Assembly: GCA_038363925.1 (NCBI GenBank)
Contig: JAQQWL010000009.1
Location: forward strand, 3,348,001 to 3,412,000
From: Apiospora phragmitis
Taxonomy: Eukaryota > Ascomycota > Sordariomycetes > Amphisphaeriales > Apiosporaceae
Direction: 5' to 3'
DNA: 64,000 bases
A program made the translations under genes and the position numbers. This document shows positions 23,222 through 35,018 of this stretch, in pieces. Under the pieces are notes generated by a model. The model saw only the letters and a list, made by a program, of their open reading frames with translations, made no database searches and was not told the origin of the DNA. Within the stretch, counting starts at the first letter, position 1. The number at the start of each line of letters is the position of its first letter.

Positions 23222-24739
23222 ATGGAAGGGTATCAACTTCCAGCCACGCAGGTGCTGGCCAGGTTCAAAGACGGTTCTCTGACGGTGGAGGAGTATGCGC
23301 GCTCCTTGCTCTCGAGAATACAACAGCGAGATGCGACCGTCAAGGCTTGGGCTTATCTAGACCCCGAATACGTAATAAAGCAAGCCAAGGCTCTAGACCA
23401 GATGCCGGCGGAGCAGCGGGGACCCCTACACGGAGTCGCAGTCGCCGTCAAGGATGTAATTTACACAAAGGGTAACAAGTCCCTTCATAAGAGGGTATGC
23501 TGCGCTTACTGTTGCTTACCAAAGTGTGCTTGGGCAGATATGCCCACTCAGTTCAACTCACCCATCTATGAAGTCCATGCGCCAAAGCTCGATGCGGCAT
23601 CTGTTGCCATACTCCGCCAAGCCGGCGCACTGCTCCTGGGTTCGCCTCGCCCCCTCTCGCCTTCAATTGGGCGGGCCATGGCGCTGACAGAGCACCACAG
23701 GAAAGACCACCACAACCGAGTTCGCAGCCACAACGGTGGGACCGAAGACCAGCAATCCGCACGATCCCACCAGGACGCCTGGCGGCTCCTCCTCGGGATC
23801 CGGCGCCGCCGTCGGCGATTTCCAGGCCACCCTCGGCGTGGGCACGCAGACGGGGGGCAGCACCATCCGCCCGGGGTCGTTCAACGGCATCTACGCGTTC
23901 AAGCCGACCTGGAACTCCATCAGCCGCGAGGGCCAGAAGATCTACGCCCTCCTGTTCGACACCCTCGGCCTGTACGCGCGCAGCGTCGACGACCTCGAGC
24001 TACTGGCCGATATCTTCGCCCTGCACGACGACGCCCCGCCGCCCGAGGCACCCTTCCGCGTGCAGGGCGCCAGATTCGCAGTGCTGAAGACCATGGTGTG
24101 GCCAGAAGTCGGCGCGGGCACCGCGGCCGCGATGGACAAGGCCGCGGCCTTGCTGCGCGCGCACGGCGCCGAGGTGGAGGAGATCGAGCTGCCGCCCGAG
24201 TTCGACGATATGCCGCACTACCACCGCGTTGTTCTGCACGCCGAGGGCCGCGTCTCCTTCCTGCCTGAGTACCGCACCGCTGCGGACAAGCTGCACGGCT
24301 TCCTCGTCGGCCACGTCGAGAACGAACACAATTACACGCGTGCTGAGCAGCTGCGCGCCTGGGACAGCATGGCGGCGCTGCGTCCCAAGATGGACTCCAT
24401 AGCCGCCGGATACGAGGCGATCATCACGCCGAGTGTGCCGGACGAGGCGCCGGAGGGGCTGCAGAGTACGGGGAGTGCTAGTTTCTGCAGCATCTGGACT
24501 GTAAGCGAGCACCGTACTATTTCCTAGATGATATCGTAAATGGCTAACCACTTGGGCAGGGTCTGCATACACCAACTGTGAATGTCCCAGGGTTCAAGGG
24601 AGAAAATGGTCTGCCGATTGGTCTAACACTTGTAGCCCCCAGATACCATGACAGGCATCTACTCGCCGTATCCAAAGCTGTAGGTGAAATCTTTGAGGCC
24701 GAGGGTGGCTGGAATCGGAACTCATCCCTGGGCGTCTAG
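23222..24739 (+). CDS. Amidase (amidase-signature family)
   Basis: Four exons: 23222-23471, 23538-23639, 23701-24500 and 24560-24739, summing to 444 codons (443 residues). The Ser-cisSer-Lys triad is visible: Lys77 in VAVAVKD, cis-Ser at about 147-148 in TPGGSSSGSGAAV, and the nucleophile Ser171 in GTQTGGSTIRPGSF. The C-terminus has TPTVNVPGFKGENGLPIGL and LVAPRYHD, the usual substrate-pocket closing segment. The enzyme hydrolyses a carboxamide to acid and ammonia; the substrate is not predictable. It lies 499 bp downstream of the NCS1 permease in the same orientation. The third exon is much more GC-rich than its flanks. The second intron donor GTTCGC is weak but keeps phase. Confidence 0.92.
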
Positions 24740-25064
24740 CACGTACCTGGACACTTACGAGAGACCTTGTTTGTTATACCATACCTGTCTTTGCCAAAGT
24801 ACGCGCAGAAATGCCTAAATGGAATGAGCCGGTGCCACTGGAAGGTTACACATATTAATATAGAAGAAGCGGAGAGATGTGACGGTGGTTGGAGACTCAA
24901 TTCCGGATTTGGTAATTTAGCCACGGCATTTCCATGTTCGTCTTCCGCGTGTGGCTTTGAAGAACCCCTAGAGCGATATAAGTAGCAGGGGAGACTCGAA
25001 ACTTATTGAAAAGCCAAGACTTCCTCCCAACAGTGAGACACCTTGGTGAATCTTGAGGTCTGCA
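24740..25064. other. Intergenic
   Basis: 325 bp, no gene seen; promoter of the next gene. Confidence 0.4.
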
Positions 25065-25887
25065 ATGATGTTCATCGGTCTGACTACCACGAAAGCCCTC
25101 TGGGCTCTGCTCTCGGCGGCATGTCACATTAGCCGGGCATCGGCGCAGTGTTCCCGCGACGAGCTCCTGGCCACTGCCAACAGCTACCTCGAAGCGCAGG
25201 TCAGCGGAACGACGACCGGGCTCCAGATCTCGAGCGACAACTTCACCTACATGGAGAACAACAAGAAAGCCGATATCGCCAAGGGCCTGCTCAGTCAGCC
25301 CCTGAAGCTGGACCTGAACCGATCCACGGCCGACACCGTCGCCTGCGCCAGCTACACCATGTTCATCTCGACGACGGGCGCGAAGCCGTACGTCGTGGGG
25401 GACGCAGATCCGGCACAGCCCGGGCTCGACAAACGGCACGGGCGGGGCAACTATTACCATGATCGACACGGTGCACGCGACGACGGGCGACCTCTTCTTC
25501 AACGCGCGGCAGACGCTGTCCTACATCCAGAAGGAGGACTGGAGCCCCATCGCGGACGCGGCGCGCCGGCCGGGCCGCGACGCCCTGCGCCACGCGGGGG
25601 ATGCTTATCTGGACATGTGGACCAACGCGACGGCGGCCGACTCGATCCCCTGGGGCACCGACTGCGAGCGGGTCGAGGGCTCGATGCTGACGCGGCCCTG
25701 GACAGACGCTCCCCACGGGGGCAGCGCCCGGGTCAACGGGAACCGCCGGTACGTCATCGACGAGGCCGTGGGCTCCGTCGACGTGCTGTGCGAGTTCAGT
25801 TCGCTGGGGGCGTGGCCCGACAGCCACGAGGTTCGCATCGTGGACGGCAAGGTCAAGTACGTGCACACCATTACGGTGATGCACTAG
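25065..25887 (+). CDS. Secreted DUF8021 protein (SnoaL-like fold)
   Basis: The start MMFIGLTTTKALWALLSAAC is a signal peptide, with likely cleavage after ASA before the first Cys (QCSRDELLATANSYLEAQ). The body follows the fungal DUF8021 pattern: an early CSRDxL, the ISSDNFTYMENNKKADIAKG segment, TMFISTTG, ITMIDTVHATTGDLFFNA, and a later half with WGTDCERVEG, RRYVIDEAVG and PDSHEVRIVDGKVKYVHT. No enzymatic role is proven for the family; a cone-like SnoaL fold is usual. One extra G in the run at 25397-25401 shifts the frame just after KPYVVG; removing it gives 274 codons. It is on the + strand, convergent with the aldolase-like gene. Confidence 0.8.
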
Positions 25888-26315
25888 GGCCCGGTTTTGA
25901 AAGGGGTTCGTGGGGCAGATTGGAAGAGTTATTTACTAAAAGCCGACATGATGAAATTGGTATTCGATGGTTTTCACTCTCCAGGTATATTGCCTATACT
26001 ATCAGCCACCACTGGCATCTACCACGTGAAGATACAATACGCATGAGCAAGCAAGGCATTTGTACAATATACATTGTAATAACAATCGAGGTGATATGGC
26101 TCCCTTCCTGGGCTGACATCAGTCCAGCCCAGTCAGCAAGGCGTTTTTAGCATAGCACAGTGAACCCCCTTCTTGAACGTAGGTTGATATGAGTTTGGTG
26201 TCACATCTGGTAGTCACGTTGCACAGAGCCATGCTCTGGAATTCCCGCTTGAGTCCGCATCAGGCTTCAAACAAAATCACCAAACCCATCGTTCACTTAC
26301 TCAATGTTTCCCGTC
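25888..26315. other. Intergenic, convergent 3' ends
   Basis: 428 bp of UTR-like sequence; no gene seen. Confidence 0.4.
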
Positions 26316-27125
26316 TTACACCGAGTTCAGGTAAAGGTTGGAAGCTTCCACCTCCCTCAACCACAAGCCCCAAGGCCTCATCACCGTGTCGCTCGCCATG
26401 GTCTTGGAGGCCTCGGCCTCCTCGGGCGACAGGAATTTGATGGGCTGCAGCGGGGCGTCATTGCGGCTATGGTAGGCCGCTTGGGTCGTCAGAGCCGTGG
26501 TCTGAATGGCGGCGTTCTGGGCGGTGTAGACGGCGCGGAAGACGGCCTCTTCTATGCCGCCCTCGCCCGCGACGGCGGTGAAGCCGTGGCCCCGCATCAA
26601 GACGACCGTGGTGGAGTACTTGAACTGCTGGGCGAGGGCGGCGCCGAGGGCCTCGGTGCGGACCAGCATGTCGCCGCCGCCGGTGGTACGGGCCGAGGCG
26701 ATGTCCCAGACGGGCGACCAATGGCCGAGGAAGCCCGCCATGTGGTAGCACGGCCGCAGCGGCACGCCGTTGATGGTGTAGGGCAGGACGGCATCGGCGT
26801 GGCTGTGGACGACGCTCTGGATGGAGGGGTAGGCGCGGTACAGCTCGCTGTGGATGTGGCGCTCGGCGAAGCCCTTGGGCGCATGGTCCGGGTGGACGGG
26901 CGCGGCGTCCTTGACCCAGTACTCGACCAGGTCGCGAGACAAAGTGATGGTAGCCGGGGCGGTGTCCCGGGACATGATGAAAACATCGGGCTTGAAGGGG
27001 TGGCGGACAGAGAGGTGTCCGTATGCGTCCAGGACGTTGTGGTGGTGCAGGATGTGGCTGCCGCTGATGAGTTTTCGGTGGATGACGCTCAGAGCGGCGG
27101 CTTCGAGGGCTTCCTTATCCATCAT
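26316..27125 (-). CDS. Class II aldolase/adducin-domain protein
   Basis: An intronless 269-residue protein. After a helical start it has GSHILHHHNVLDAYGHLSVR (the substrate-loop pattern), FIMSRD and ERHIHSELYRAYP. VVHSHADAV carries two metal-binding His, and LMRGHGFTAVA carries the third. This is the zinc-dependent class II aldolase/adducin N-terminal fold, whose members act as sugar-phosphate aldolases, epimerases or decarboxylases. Fungal stand-alone members have no firm substrate. The Glu of HSE and all three His ligands are present, so it could be active. It is divergent from the BIM1-like gene. The start was taken at the first of two ATGs (MMDKEALEAAAL). Confidence 0.88.
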   Translation of the reverse strand: MMDKEALEAAALSVIHRKLISGSHILHHHNVLDAYGHLSVRHPFKPDVFIMSRDTAPATITLSRDLVEYWVKDAAPVHPDHAPKGFAERHIHSELYRAYPSIQSVVHSHADAVLPYTINGVPLRPCYHMAGFLGHWSPVWDIASARTTGGGDMLVRTEALGAALAQQFKYSTTVVLMRGHGFTAVAGEGGIEEAVFRAVYTAQNAAIQTTALTTQAAYHSRNDAPLQPIKFLSPEEAEASKTMASDTVMRPWGLWLREVEASNLYLNSV

Positions 27126-27916
27126 GACAATTGATTCGGCATGTCAATGGAGCAATGAGGGGATTGGATGAGCTGGCAGCTAAGTGGTGCATCGCCGCCG
27201 CAATTGTGTAACCTGAATCGTTATCATGTGACATGGCCACCAACCGTGCCTCTCTCTACTTTGCACGTGAGCAATGAGAACTTGCACTTGCATCAATTAA
27301 ACCAAATAATGCCCAGAAAGAAAGGGTTTGCTGGATATCGTATGGTCGAATCATCAATACGACCTACAGAAATTGGTTATGTGCCCGTACCGCCCGTTCG
27401 GTTCGTTCGCCATGTTCCGAACTGGGCAGTGTGCGACTCAAGCTGCAGGCTCGCCAAGCCGAGCCATGTCTTCGCCAATCCGCCCGAAACTGAAAGCAAG
27501 CTCGCCCCCTCTAGATGCTCCCAGCAAGAAGCAAGAAGCAAGTCGGATGAGAATGTTTGAGCAAGTATAAACATCCCAACTCACGATCCGGCGCTGTGGC
27601 TTGGCGCTAACGGGTTTGGCCCGACAAGCTTGCAGAAGCCATCGGAGCGGTTGAGTGTATCGGAGCTTGGCATCACAGAGCCTACACCAGGTCTGGGTCT
27701 GGACCGTTTGTTCCAATGGAAGATGGCTTGGCAATCACGCCTTCTCTGTTACACCGTTCGGCCTCAGCTGCTATAGCCATATGTATGTACAATGCCGCAT
27801 ACGGTGAGACGTGCAAGTTCCTGGCAGGGGACAAGTATATATAATCCTCAGCGCGCCCTCTCTTTCTAGGCAGTCCCGCGCCTACATAATACACCACTCA
27901 AGACCAACCATTCACC
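27126..27916. promoter_or_regulatory. Divergent intergenic region
   Basis: About 0.8 kb between the aldolase-like gene and the copper-protein gene, so it should contain both promoters. A TATATAA-like sequence lies at 27837-27844, about 75 bases before the BIM1-like ATG. No gene was supported inside. Confidence 0.4.
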
Positions 27917-28709
27917 ATGCTCCCAGTAATCTTCCTCCTCTCCAGCCTGCGACTCTCGACGGCGCACTTTTCCATCGAGTATCCCACCTGGAGAGCCGAC
28001 ACTCTTGCCGAGAACACAACATACGATCAATGGCGGTACCCATGTATGTCAACTCATCCATCCATTCTGTTTCTGCAGCCGCAATGAGCCCATCCACTGA
28101 TGTATTTCGCGGAGAAGGCGCTGGTGCCGCCCCCGGTGCCGCCGGTAGGACAGACTGGCCTATGCAGGGAGGATCCGTGGCCTTGGGCCTGCACCACGAA
28201 TGGACCTACCTATTCATCAATCTTGGCCTGGGCACCAACGCCAGCGCTTTCAACGTCTCCCTCACACCAGAGTTCGTCAACGTCACGGGAAGAGGCACCT
28301 ATTGCATCCCAGCCTTGCCGCTTCCCGTTCAGCCGCGTGATGGCGACAATGCCACCATCCAGGTCGTCACCTCGGGCAAATCTGGCTCGGCCCTCTATAA
28401 CGTAGGTTTCCGCATCGACAGTAATGCGCATTGTTCTTGGTGGCGGACTAATGGTCCTGTTGACAGTGTGCCGATGTCACCTTTCGCTCGAGTGCCCAGC
28501 CCTTGTCTGGCGACCAATGCAAGAACAGCACTGGCATATCCGCAGACTACATTGGACAGGCGTCCACACCCTCTGCTGGCTCGCCCTCCAGTCCCACTTC
28601 CACTCCCAAACCTCCTGGGAATGCCACTGCGGCAAAACAACTGGACGTGGTCACAATGGCAGGCATGTTCGGTTTGTCCATGGTATATGTGCTTGTTGTA
28701 GGGCTATAA
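27917..28709 (+). CDS. BIM1/X325-like GPI-anchored copper protein
   Basis: Exons 27917-28043, 28118-28401 and 28467-28709 sum to 218 codons in a clean frame. The signal peptide MLPVIFLLSSLRLSTA ends directly before His (HFSIEYPTWRADTL), giving the N-terminal histidine needed for a copper brace. ALGLHHEWTYLFINLGLG supplies a further His, and four Cys (RYPC, TYC, CADV, DQC) can pair. A Ser/Thr/Pro-rich linker follows (TPSAGSPSSPTSTPKPPG). The end is a hydrophobic tail typical of a GPI signal. The LPMO-like X325/BIM1 family is involved in cell-surface copper handling rather than polysaccharide cleavage; in Cryptococcus BIM1 supports copper acquisition. The second-exon acceptor was placed at AAG|GC because the nearer AG would create a stop. 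Confidence 0.88.
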
Positions 28710-28894
28710 AATATTCGAAGCATCAACAATATGATGCGACCACACGCGACGACAAGCAAGGGTATCATTTAGCAAAGGACTATAAACATGTATATAATGG
28801 GTATCGTGAAAATAAGTCTGAGATGGTGTGGCAGAATCCTTGATCATCAGAAAAGTAGGGTTTCTGAAAAGTCTTCTGTGGCGTACATATTACT

Positions 28895-30762
28895 TCATTT
28901 ATCAAGTGCCGCGTCTCTAATAAGTTCGGACATGACCTTCGCCATGGTGATTCGCTGGCTTGGGTTGGGTGTTAACATTTGCGAGACCAGCAGGTGTAAC
29001 TTGTCTCGCGAATTCAGCTTGGACTTCGCCTCGTTCACCTCGTTCAGCCACTGCTGCATTTGGGCCACGGCAGACACTCCTTTGCTGTTATGGTGGTGGT
29101 GGTGGTGCGACCTTCGGTTGAGATCGGCAATCATCCAGTACAGCTGCTTGGGATGTCCCTGGCGACCACGGGCGTCGGGGAAGGTAATCTTCTTGAGAAC
29201 ATACAGCATAGTAACACCCAAGGCCCAAACGTCCGAGGGGCTTCCACGCAGCCTCTGTCCGATAAACTCGGGAGGGACGTAGTATGGTGTGCCACCATTC
29301 GTCGCCGCATCATTCGTACGTGTTGATAAACCAAAGTCGCATAGGACTGCGCCGCGGTCCCGGGAGTATAATATATATTTGCAGGCTTGATATCGTTATG
29401 AACGCGCCTTCGTTGGTGTACGTAGTTCAGGGCCCCCGCGATATCTTTGAGGATTCGGACCGCATCGGCACGATCGCCCGTGAAGATGTCGGTTCCTGCA
29501 TCCCGCCAGACGCCGCGAGCCGCCAGGTCTTTACCGTCTACATGCTCCATATATAACGACAGGTATCGCGCATCGCCTCCGTACAGCTTCACGATGGACT
29601 CGTGTTTCAGGTCTTCCTGACTCCGGTACTCGCGTAGCCATACGTCTGCCTGGCGGATAACATCCCTATGGGAGTCCTGCGGTTTGGCGTTGTTTGGCCC
29701 GCGCGTTTTAAGAACTTTCACCGTGATGACGCCGTCAGGAACCTCGGGAACCTTGGAATGTTGAGCAGTAAAAACGGAGGAGGCTGCCGTGGTAGCAATC
29801 TGATCGCGCTTTGTCAACTGATATTGGTCAAGCTCGAAGCCACCCGGGATTGTGATGGTTTCATCCTTTTCCACTTGCAACAGGGCTTGACCGCCCGGTA
29901 TCGCAACTTCTGTGGCCGTAGCAGCATTGGGCAGCGGGAAAACCAGAGGCTCTGCCACTGTCCGTGGATAGAACACGATGACACCGTCGTTGTTGGCATT
30001 GGTGTGCCCGCGACCAACAGTCCGCAGTCTTTTCTCCACGGTGGCCTCTCCGTCGTCTTCCTCGGAGAAGGATCTCTTGACCGATGAGTTGAGGCCATCA
30101 GAACCACTAATGGTAGCTGAAGAGAGATTGGATGGTTCACGAGGAACCCAGACTGATGCAGCGCGTTTCGTCAATATTCTGAAGTCGATGACAGCCGTCC
30201 CATAAACACTTAGTCTCCATGAGGCCGGACATAGCTCCTTGGTGGTTCCGGGGACCAGTTCTTCTTCGAAATTCGCATCGTCATCCTCTTTCTCCACAAG
30301 CGACAACTTTGCTAGAGTAATAGGGACATCCGAGCGGTTGTAGAGTATTTGATTGTCGCTGGCTGGGTCGTAGTAGAGCTCACACCAGATGGAGGGCCGT
30401 GTCTCGTCCACGCCACTTTCGCCAGGTATCCGCAGTGCGAAGTTGATATCCTTGGAGGTCTGAGTCACCGCCAACACTGTAGTCTCGGGCTTCTCAGCGG
30501 CCGCAACCTCGGCGCGGAGAGCAAGCCATTTGCAGTTGTCCGACCCGGGACTCACGGAGCGGCTCCTGGTCAGTGGTCGCACCAGAATTCGAATTCCTTC
30601 GTTGCGATGTTTGTCATCGATAATAAGCTTGTCCAGAGGGATCGAGTCATCTTCGGACGATCCCAGATCCTCGGGGACACGGATACTATTCTTGAGCCGG
30701 CTATCTATTTCCGCCTGAGAGAAGGGCTCGGTCCTCTCCTCGGAATAGTAGTATTCGCCCAT
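28895..30762 (-). CDS. Fungal serine/threonine protein kinase
   Basis: A start MGEYYYSEERTEPFSQ opens a long N-terminal region of about 340 residues with acidic and Ser-rich parts and an FHA-like stretch (NQILYNRSDVPITLAKL). The kinase domain follows: GVITVKVLK with the ATP-site Lys, a catalytic loop VHNDIKPANI (HND instead of HRD; catalytic Asp and Lys kept), CDFGLST, PYYVPPEF for the APE motif, DVWALGVTMLYV, and a C-lobe end near LTPNPSQRITM. A run of six His lies near 29095-29115. A two-base TA excess in the TATATAT run at about 29369-29378 breaks the frame between the catalytic loop and DFG; removing it gives 622 codons. The upstream neighbour is divergent across a 2 kb gap. Pathway unknown. 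Confidence 0.85.
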
Positions 30763-32847
30763 GGTAAGGCAAAAGGAGCAACCGAGGCCTTTTATGGCAT
30801 AAGGGTATGTATATAATAGTATAGAATGGAGATTGGGGTTCTGGAGTTGACGATAGGCAGGAATATGCTGCAGATCTGGTGGTACTGAAAGGGAAAGCAG
30901 GAAACTTTGAACGACGAGATGCCAAAGAAAGGCGCGAGGCCCCTTTGAAGCTCTTCAAATGGCCGCTGCCACTATGTAGAGAAGACGGCGTCAGGTGGAG
31001 TGTCCTCAGGGCGTATTCTTGGTGAACACGAACCCGGAACTTTGGAGTCATGGTAATCGTCAGGAGTTTGGTGCGGCTGATCCCGCGCTGGAGTCGTCTG
31101 GCTGCCTAGCAATGCTGTAGGGCAGACTGGTCTTGCTCGCGCAGAGTGCGCCAGTCACTTTTTAAAGGGCGCGCGCGGACGGGGTGGTACGAGGATACAT
31201 CTCACGTCCATCTATGTATAGCCCTGATCACAGTCCAGCTTGGCATTCCGACTGTAAGATCGGTGGGACATGCGTGCAATTGAGACGGTGTCAATCAAGT
31301 CATCGGAGCACAGTGACTCCACTGCTTGCTGCGCCATTTCGGAAGATAGGCAGAATGCCTCGAGGTTGGCTGAAGAGGGAAGAGGTGGGTAAGCTGAGCA
31401 AAAATAACCCCGTCATGATGGCAGCGGCTGGCTGTGCATGAGGTGCAGCCAGCTGCTCAGGATGGTGTCACTTTACAATGTTCGCCTCAAACAAACATCT
31501 CCCGTGACGGGCCAGCGGGAATACAGGATATATAGAAGAGAAAGTTTGCATATTGAGCACGCAGTCACAATTGGGCTCGCCAGAGTTCTCGGTAGCCATA
31601 CATGCATACATGCGTGTAGCACTCTGGCAGAGTCTATCTGGCCCAAGAAAAATGCGACAAGAATGGGACCAGCAGGAGGAAGGGGGTGTGTCCGAGTGAG
31701 GCATCGCAATCGCCAGTTTGCCCGACAATGGCGTCAGAGTCAAGGCAGTACGGAGTAGGGACAGGGACATTGGCAAGACACTCGACTAACCAACCGCTAA
31801 CAGATGTAATTACGGCCTCAAAACCGAGTTATTACACTGGTAATGTTTAATCAAGTGCCCATGTGCTTCATGGTATTCGGTTGTTATGTGAGCGTTGCAA
31901 TATATCGAACTTTCGTAGCTTTTGGTCGAGGTAGAAACCAACCACATCGTCTTCTTCTGCTGATTGAGAACGTAGCCGGGCTATTCATACACACCGCGCC
32001 GTGGCTTGCCAACTTGCGTAGTCAGTGGTGGTAGGAGAGCGCGAAGAGGAAAATCGTGAAGGCCTTAAAAAGAGGAGGGTGTGCCAGCCCTGTGCAGGAA
32101 AATGCAACCAACTCCAGGGATGCTCCAAGGATGCTCCAAGGATGCGACGTATTTCCAATCATGGGGGCAACTGCAATTGGCAGATCGAACCACTAACCTT
32201 TGGGGCGTGAGATAGATCCCTGCCCTGGCATCCGATTGATTGGCCCAGAGGAAGGCCGCTAGCAGTCTAGGCTCAGTAAGCCTGTGCAGCGCAGTCCCGT
32301 GGGCCGTGGCTGCTTGCTTGGACCCAGTTTAGGCCTGAACTCTCAGGCAGCGACATGGAGGGTGTCTGAGAATGGGGACCCAGGCTTGCCCAACTTCGTT
32401 GAAACCGCTCCCGGCTAGGCTGTTCTGTGGTCATTATCTCCCCCATCCTCCCCCATTTCCCCGTCAACAAAGGTTCGTCAACGTTCGTCAGTCACAAAGG
32501 GTTCCTCAAAGGCAACGCAGGCGAAACCACTATCAACCACCACTGCTGCCACTTCCAGCCCCTAGCCAACTTCTTCTTCACTGAACGAACACTGCCGAAA
32601 TGGACCTGATGGCCTGCATCTAGATCGATGGATTCCCTACGAGCCCGCTTGAACGACACACGACACCCTGTATACCATAGCTGTAGCCATCACGACGACC
32701 ACGCGCTGCGCACCGCACCCTAGCCCGTCTTTCCCTTTCCAGTCCTTGTTTTATTTTTTGATTTTTATTTTTTGTGCCCTTTGGAGTTCGATTGCGCTCT
32801 TGATACCCCCCCGATAGACATAGAATGGACGACGAACTAAGTTGGTC
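30763..32847. promoter_or_regulatory. Long divergent intergenic region
   Basis: About 2.1 kb between the kinase and the next gene. Short ORFs here lack support. From about 32400 the + strand becomes C/T-rich, consistent with a long leader of the downstream gene. A short direct repeat (GGATGCTCCAA twice) occurs at 32117-32142. Confidence 0.4.
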
Positions 32848-34005
32848 ATGGCCCGCTTGGAAGTTCGGAATGAAGAGGACGACCTCTTCTCCAAGCTCCA
32901 CGATCAGTACAACACTTTCCAGTCCACCATTCAAGACCCTGAAGCCTTCCACCATGATGTGTACGAGATCTCAAACTCCGCCAGTACCTCGGATGAGTTC
33001 CACCGTCTCCTGGCCGACCGCAGAGAGCAACGCCTTCGCGAGCTGAACGACGGCCTCGAGTCTGCCTCTCTCGAAATTATCGCCAACCCGAGGCTCATTG
33101 GTACACATCAGTGGCAATACGCCCTCCAACTGTTCCGGTCCAAGTCGCTGGACTCACTGGTTAGATACTTTGCATCCTACCTCCCGGACGACCATCCATG
33201 GCGCCAGTCGTACTCCGACGACGATGAGCAGAACAATGGTGATGCGCGAACAACCGTGTCTTCCACCGATTCTGCTGTTTATGTTGTTGGTGACCACGAC
33301 CGCAGCTCCAGCAAGCTCTTCTTTGATGATGGCGACCATTACTTCATCACTGACGAGCCCCTTGCCATCGATACGTCTGTTCCTGCGAGCCATCTCCCCC
33401 CTTCCCCCCAATCAATGACCATGTGCTCTGATTCTTCGGCCGCTTCGCCTGTGAGCGACGATGCTCATCACGAGTACAGCCTGGCCACCTTGACTCCAGC
33501 ACGGACTCTGTCCTTCTCGGGGTCCGAGTCTGATGTTATGGCACAATCCGGCCTGCTCCCGTTCGAGCATGACTATGAGGAGACTTCGCAACCTGACGAT
33601 AGTCCGGTCACATCAGTTTCTGACATGTCGGAGTCGAGGTTCTCTACCGTGGAACTCGGACAGCAGCGCCATAAGCACGACTTTGGGCATGAAGCTATCA
33701 CGCCTGCAGAATGTGAAGGTTCGGTCGAGGATTCGGTGGAGTCGGACACACCGAGGCCACGTAATGAAACACCGACAGACTCGTATATGTCTTTGAGACC
33801 TTCGAGGTCGGTAGCCTCGTTACGTGGAACACCCAGCCTCTATGCACACGTACTGCAGGAGTACGCTCGGTCCTCCCGTAAAAATAGGCGAGATGGCAGT
33901 CCTTCGAGGACTGTCAGGCGGAAGAGCCCCGAACTCGGACGCATACAAAAACCACTGCAAGATCCAGTAAGGGTGAGGCCCAAAGGTCGGCAGAGGAATG
34001 ATTAA
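32848..34005 (+). CDS. Acidic, Ser-rich hypothetical protein
   Basis: MARLEVRNEEDDLFSKLHDQ starts 385 residues without introns. The first 110 residues are helical and look folded (EFHRLLADRREQRLRELNDG, WQYALQLFRSKSLDSLVRYF). The rest is rich in Ser, Asp and Pro, is predicted disordered, and ends in a very basic tail (SSRKNRRDGSPSRTVRRKSP). I do not recognise a named domain. An ATG at 32825 in another frame (MDDELS) would connect if one base were missing near 32842, giving a slightly longer N-terminus, so the start is uncertain. A nuclear or cytoplasmic scaffold role is possible but not shown. Confidence 0.72.
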   Translation: MARLEVRNEEDDLFSKLHDQYNTFQSTIQDPEAFHHDVYEISNSASTSDEFHRLLADRREQRLRELNDGLESASLEIIANPRLIGTHQWQYALQLFRSKSLDSLVRYFASYLPDDHPWRQSYSDDDEQNNGDARTTVSSTDSAVYVVGDHDRSSSKLFFDDGDHYFITDEPLAIDTSVPASHLPPSPQSMTMCSDSSAASPVSDDAHHEYSLATLTPARTLSFSGSESDVMAQSGLLPFEHDYEETSQPDDSPVTSVSDMSESRFSTVELGQQRHKHDFGHEAITPAECEGSVEDSVESDTPRPRNETPTDSYMSLRPSRSVASLRGTPSLYAHVLQEYARSSRKNRRDGSPSRTVRRKSPELGRIQKPLQDPVRVRPKGRQRND

Positions 34006-35018
34006 CGATATTGTGAATTTTGTAAATATGCTACGATGGCACTGTACATAGTCTAATGCCGGAGAGATCAGTCTAAATGCTGGTTCGCGTAATCACCCTC
34101 GTCGCCGCGTGATACCACCCTGAACATGTATCATGGCCATTCTTGATGGTCAAGCTAAGATTTATGCCACCATGAGGTTTGGATTTGCATAGGGTATTTG
34201 GGTAGCACAATAAGTTCGGTACGCCAAAAAGGCAAGCCTGCAATCAACCCCCATCGCAGGCAGTAAGGCCATGAGATGAGCATCGCGATCATATTTGGAC
34301 CTACATGGCCATGGTTTGGTGCTGTCAATATCAAATTCGGCCAAGTCCAGGTCGATGGGGTACAGCGCCTGATAAGGCCCCAAGGTCCCGTACAAGCTAG
34401 ACCCCAGCGCCGAAGGACCCTGCCATGGTGGGGTAGTCCTGGAATCCAGGCCTGCTGGTAGGGCTGGCTGCTCTTCTGTGCGCCAACACATTACCTACCT
34501 AGAAGATGACCCTGTACGGAATTAATGACTTCAAACTACTGGACTTCGGGGGTAAAGTTCTACATTGAAGGCAGGTCGTGAGGTCATTGGCTTTCAGTAA
34601 GCCTGGCTTGGGAAGATAGGAAGCCCCAAGCATATGAAAATGAGGTCATAAGCCAGGAAAGGGCCTCTTTAGTCTTTGTATGGCTCTCCCACATGCCTAA
34701 ACAAGACTATCAAGGTGTCCTCGGCTACTTTAATGTAATGATGGCTTTATATCATCATTATTATCCATACTGTGGCATTCTGAAGTGATTATTATACATA
34801 TAAAGTATCGCAGTACACGCAGTGAAAATGTCCAATATGTTATCCATGATCTACTTGTTCCTCATCTCGCTCAAGAATTCCTTTTCCGCTGGTCTCCGAA
34901 GTATCAGTGCTTCCCCTTTTTAAACGACGACAAAGCTCTCGAATCCGTACCCGAACCGTACATTCCCTCAGTCACTGCGTCGGAGCAGTTGGTCGCCGGA
35001 GAAGACAGCACGAATAAG
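34006..35018. other. Intergenic
   Basis: About 1 kb. A 109-codon minus-strand ORF at 34162-34491 has no family resemblance and is not accepted. Confidence 0.4.

Noticed and set aside
26304..27134. 276-codon + strand ORF
   Set aside because: Antisense shadow of the class II aldolase gene; Val/Gly/Arg-rich.
34162..34491. 109-codon minus-strand ORF as a small gene
   Set aside because: No recognisable domain, no splice or leader signals; could be chance.
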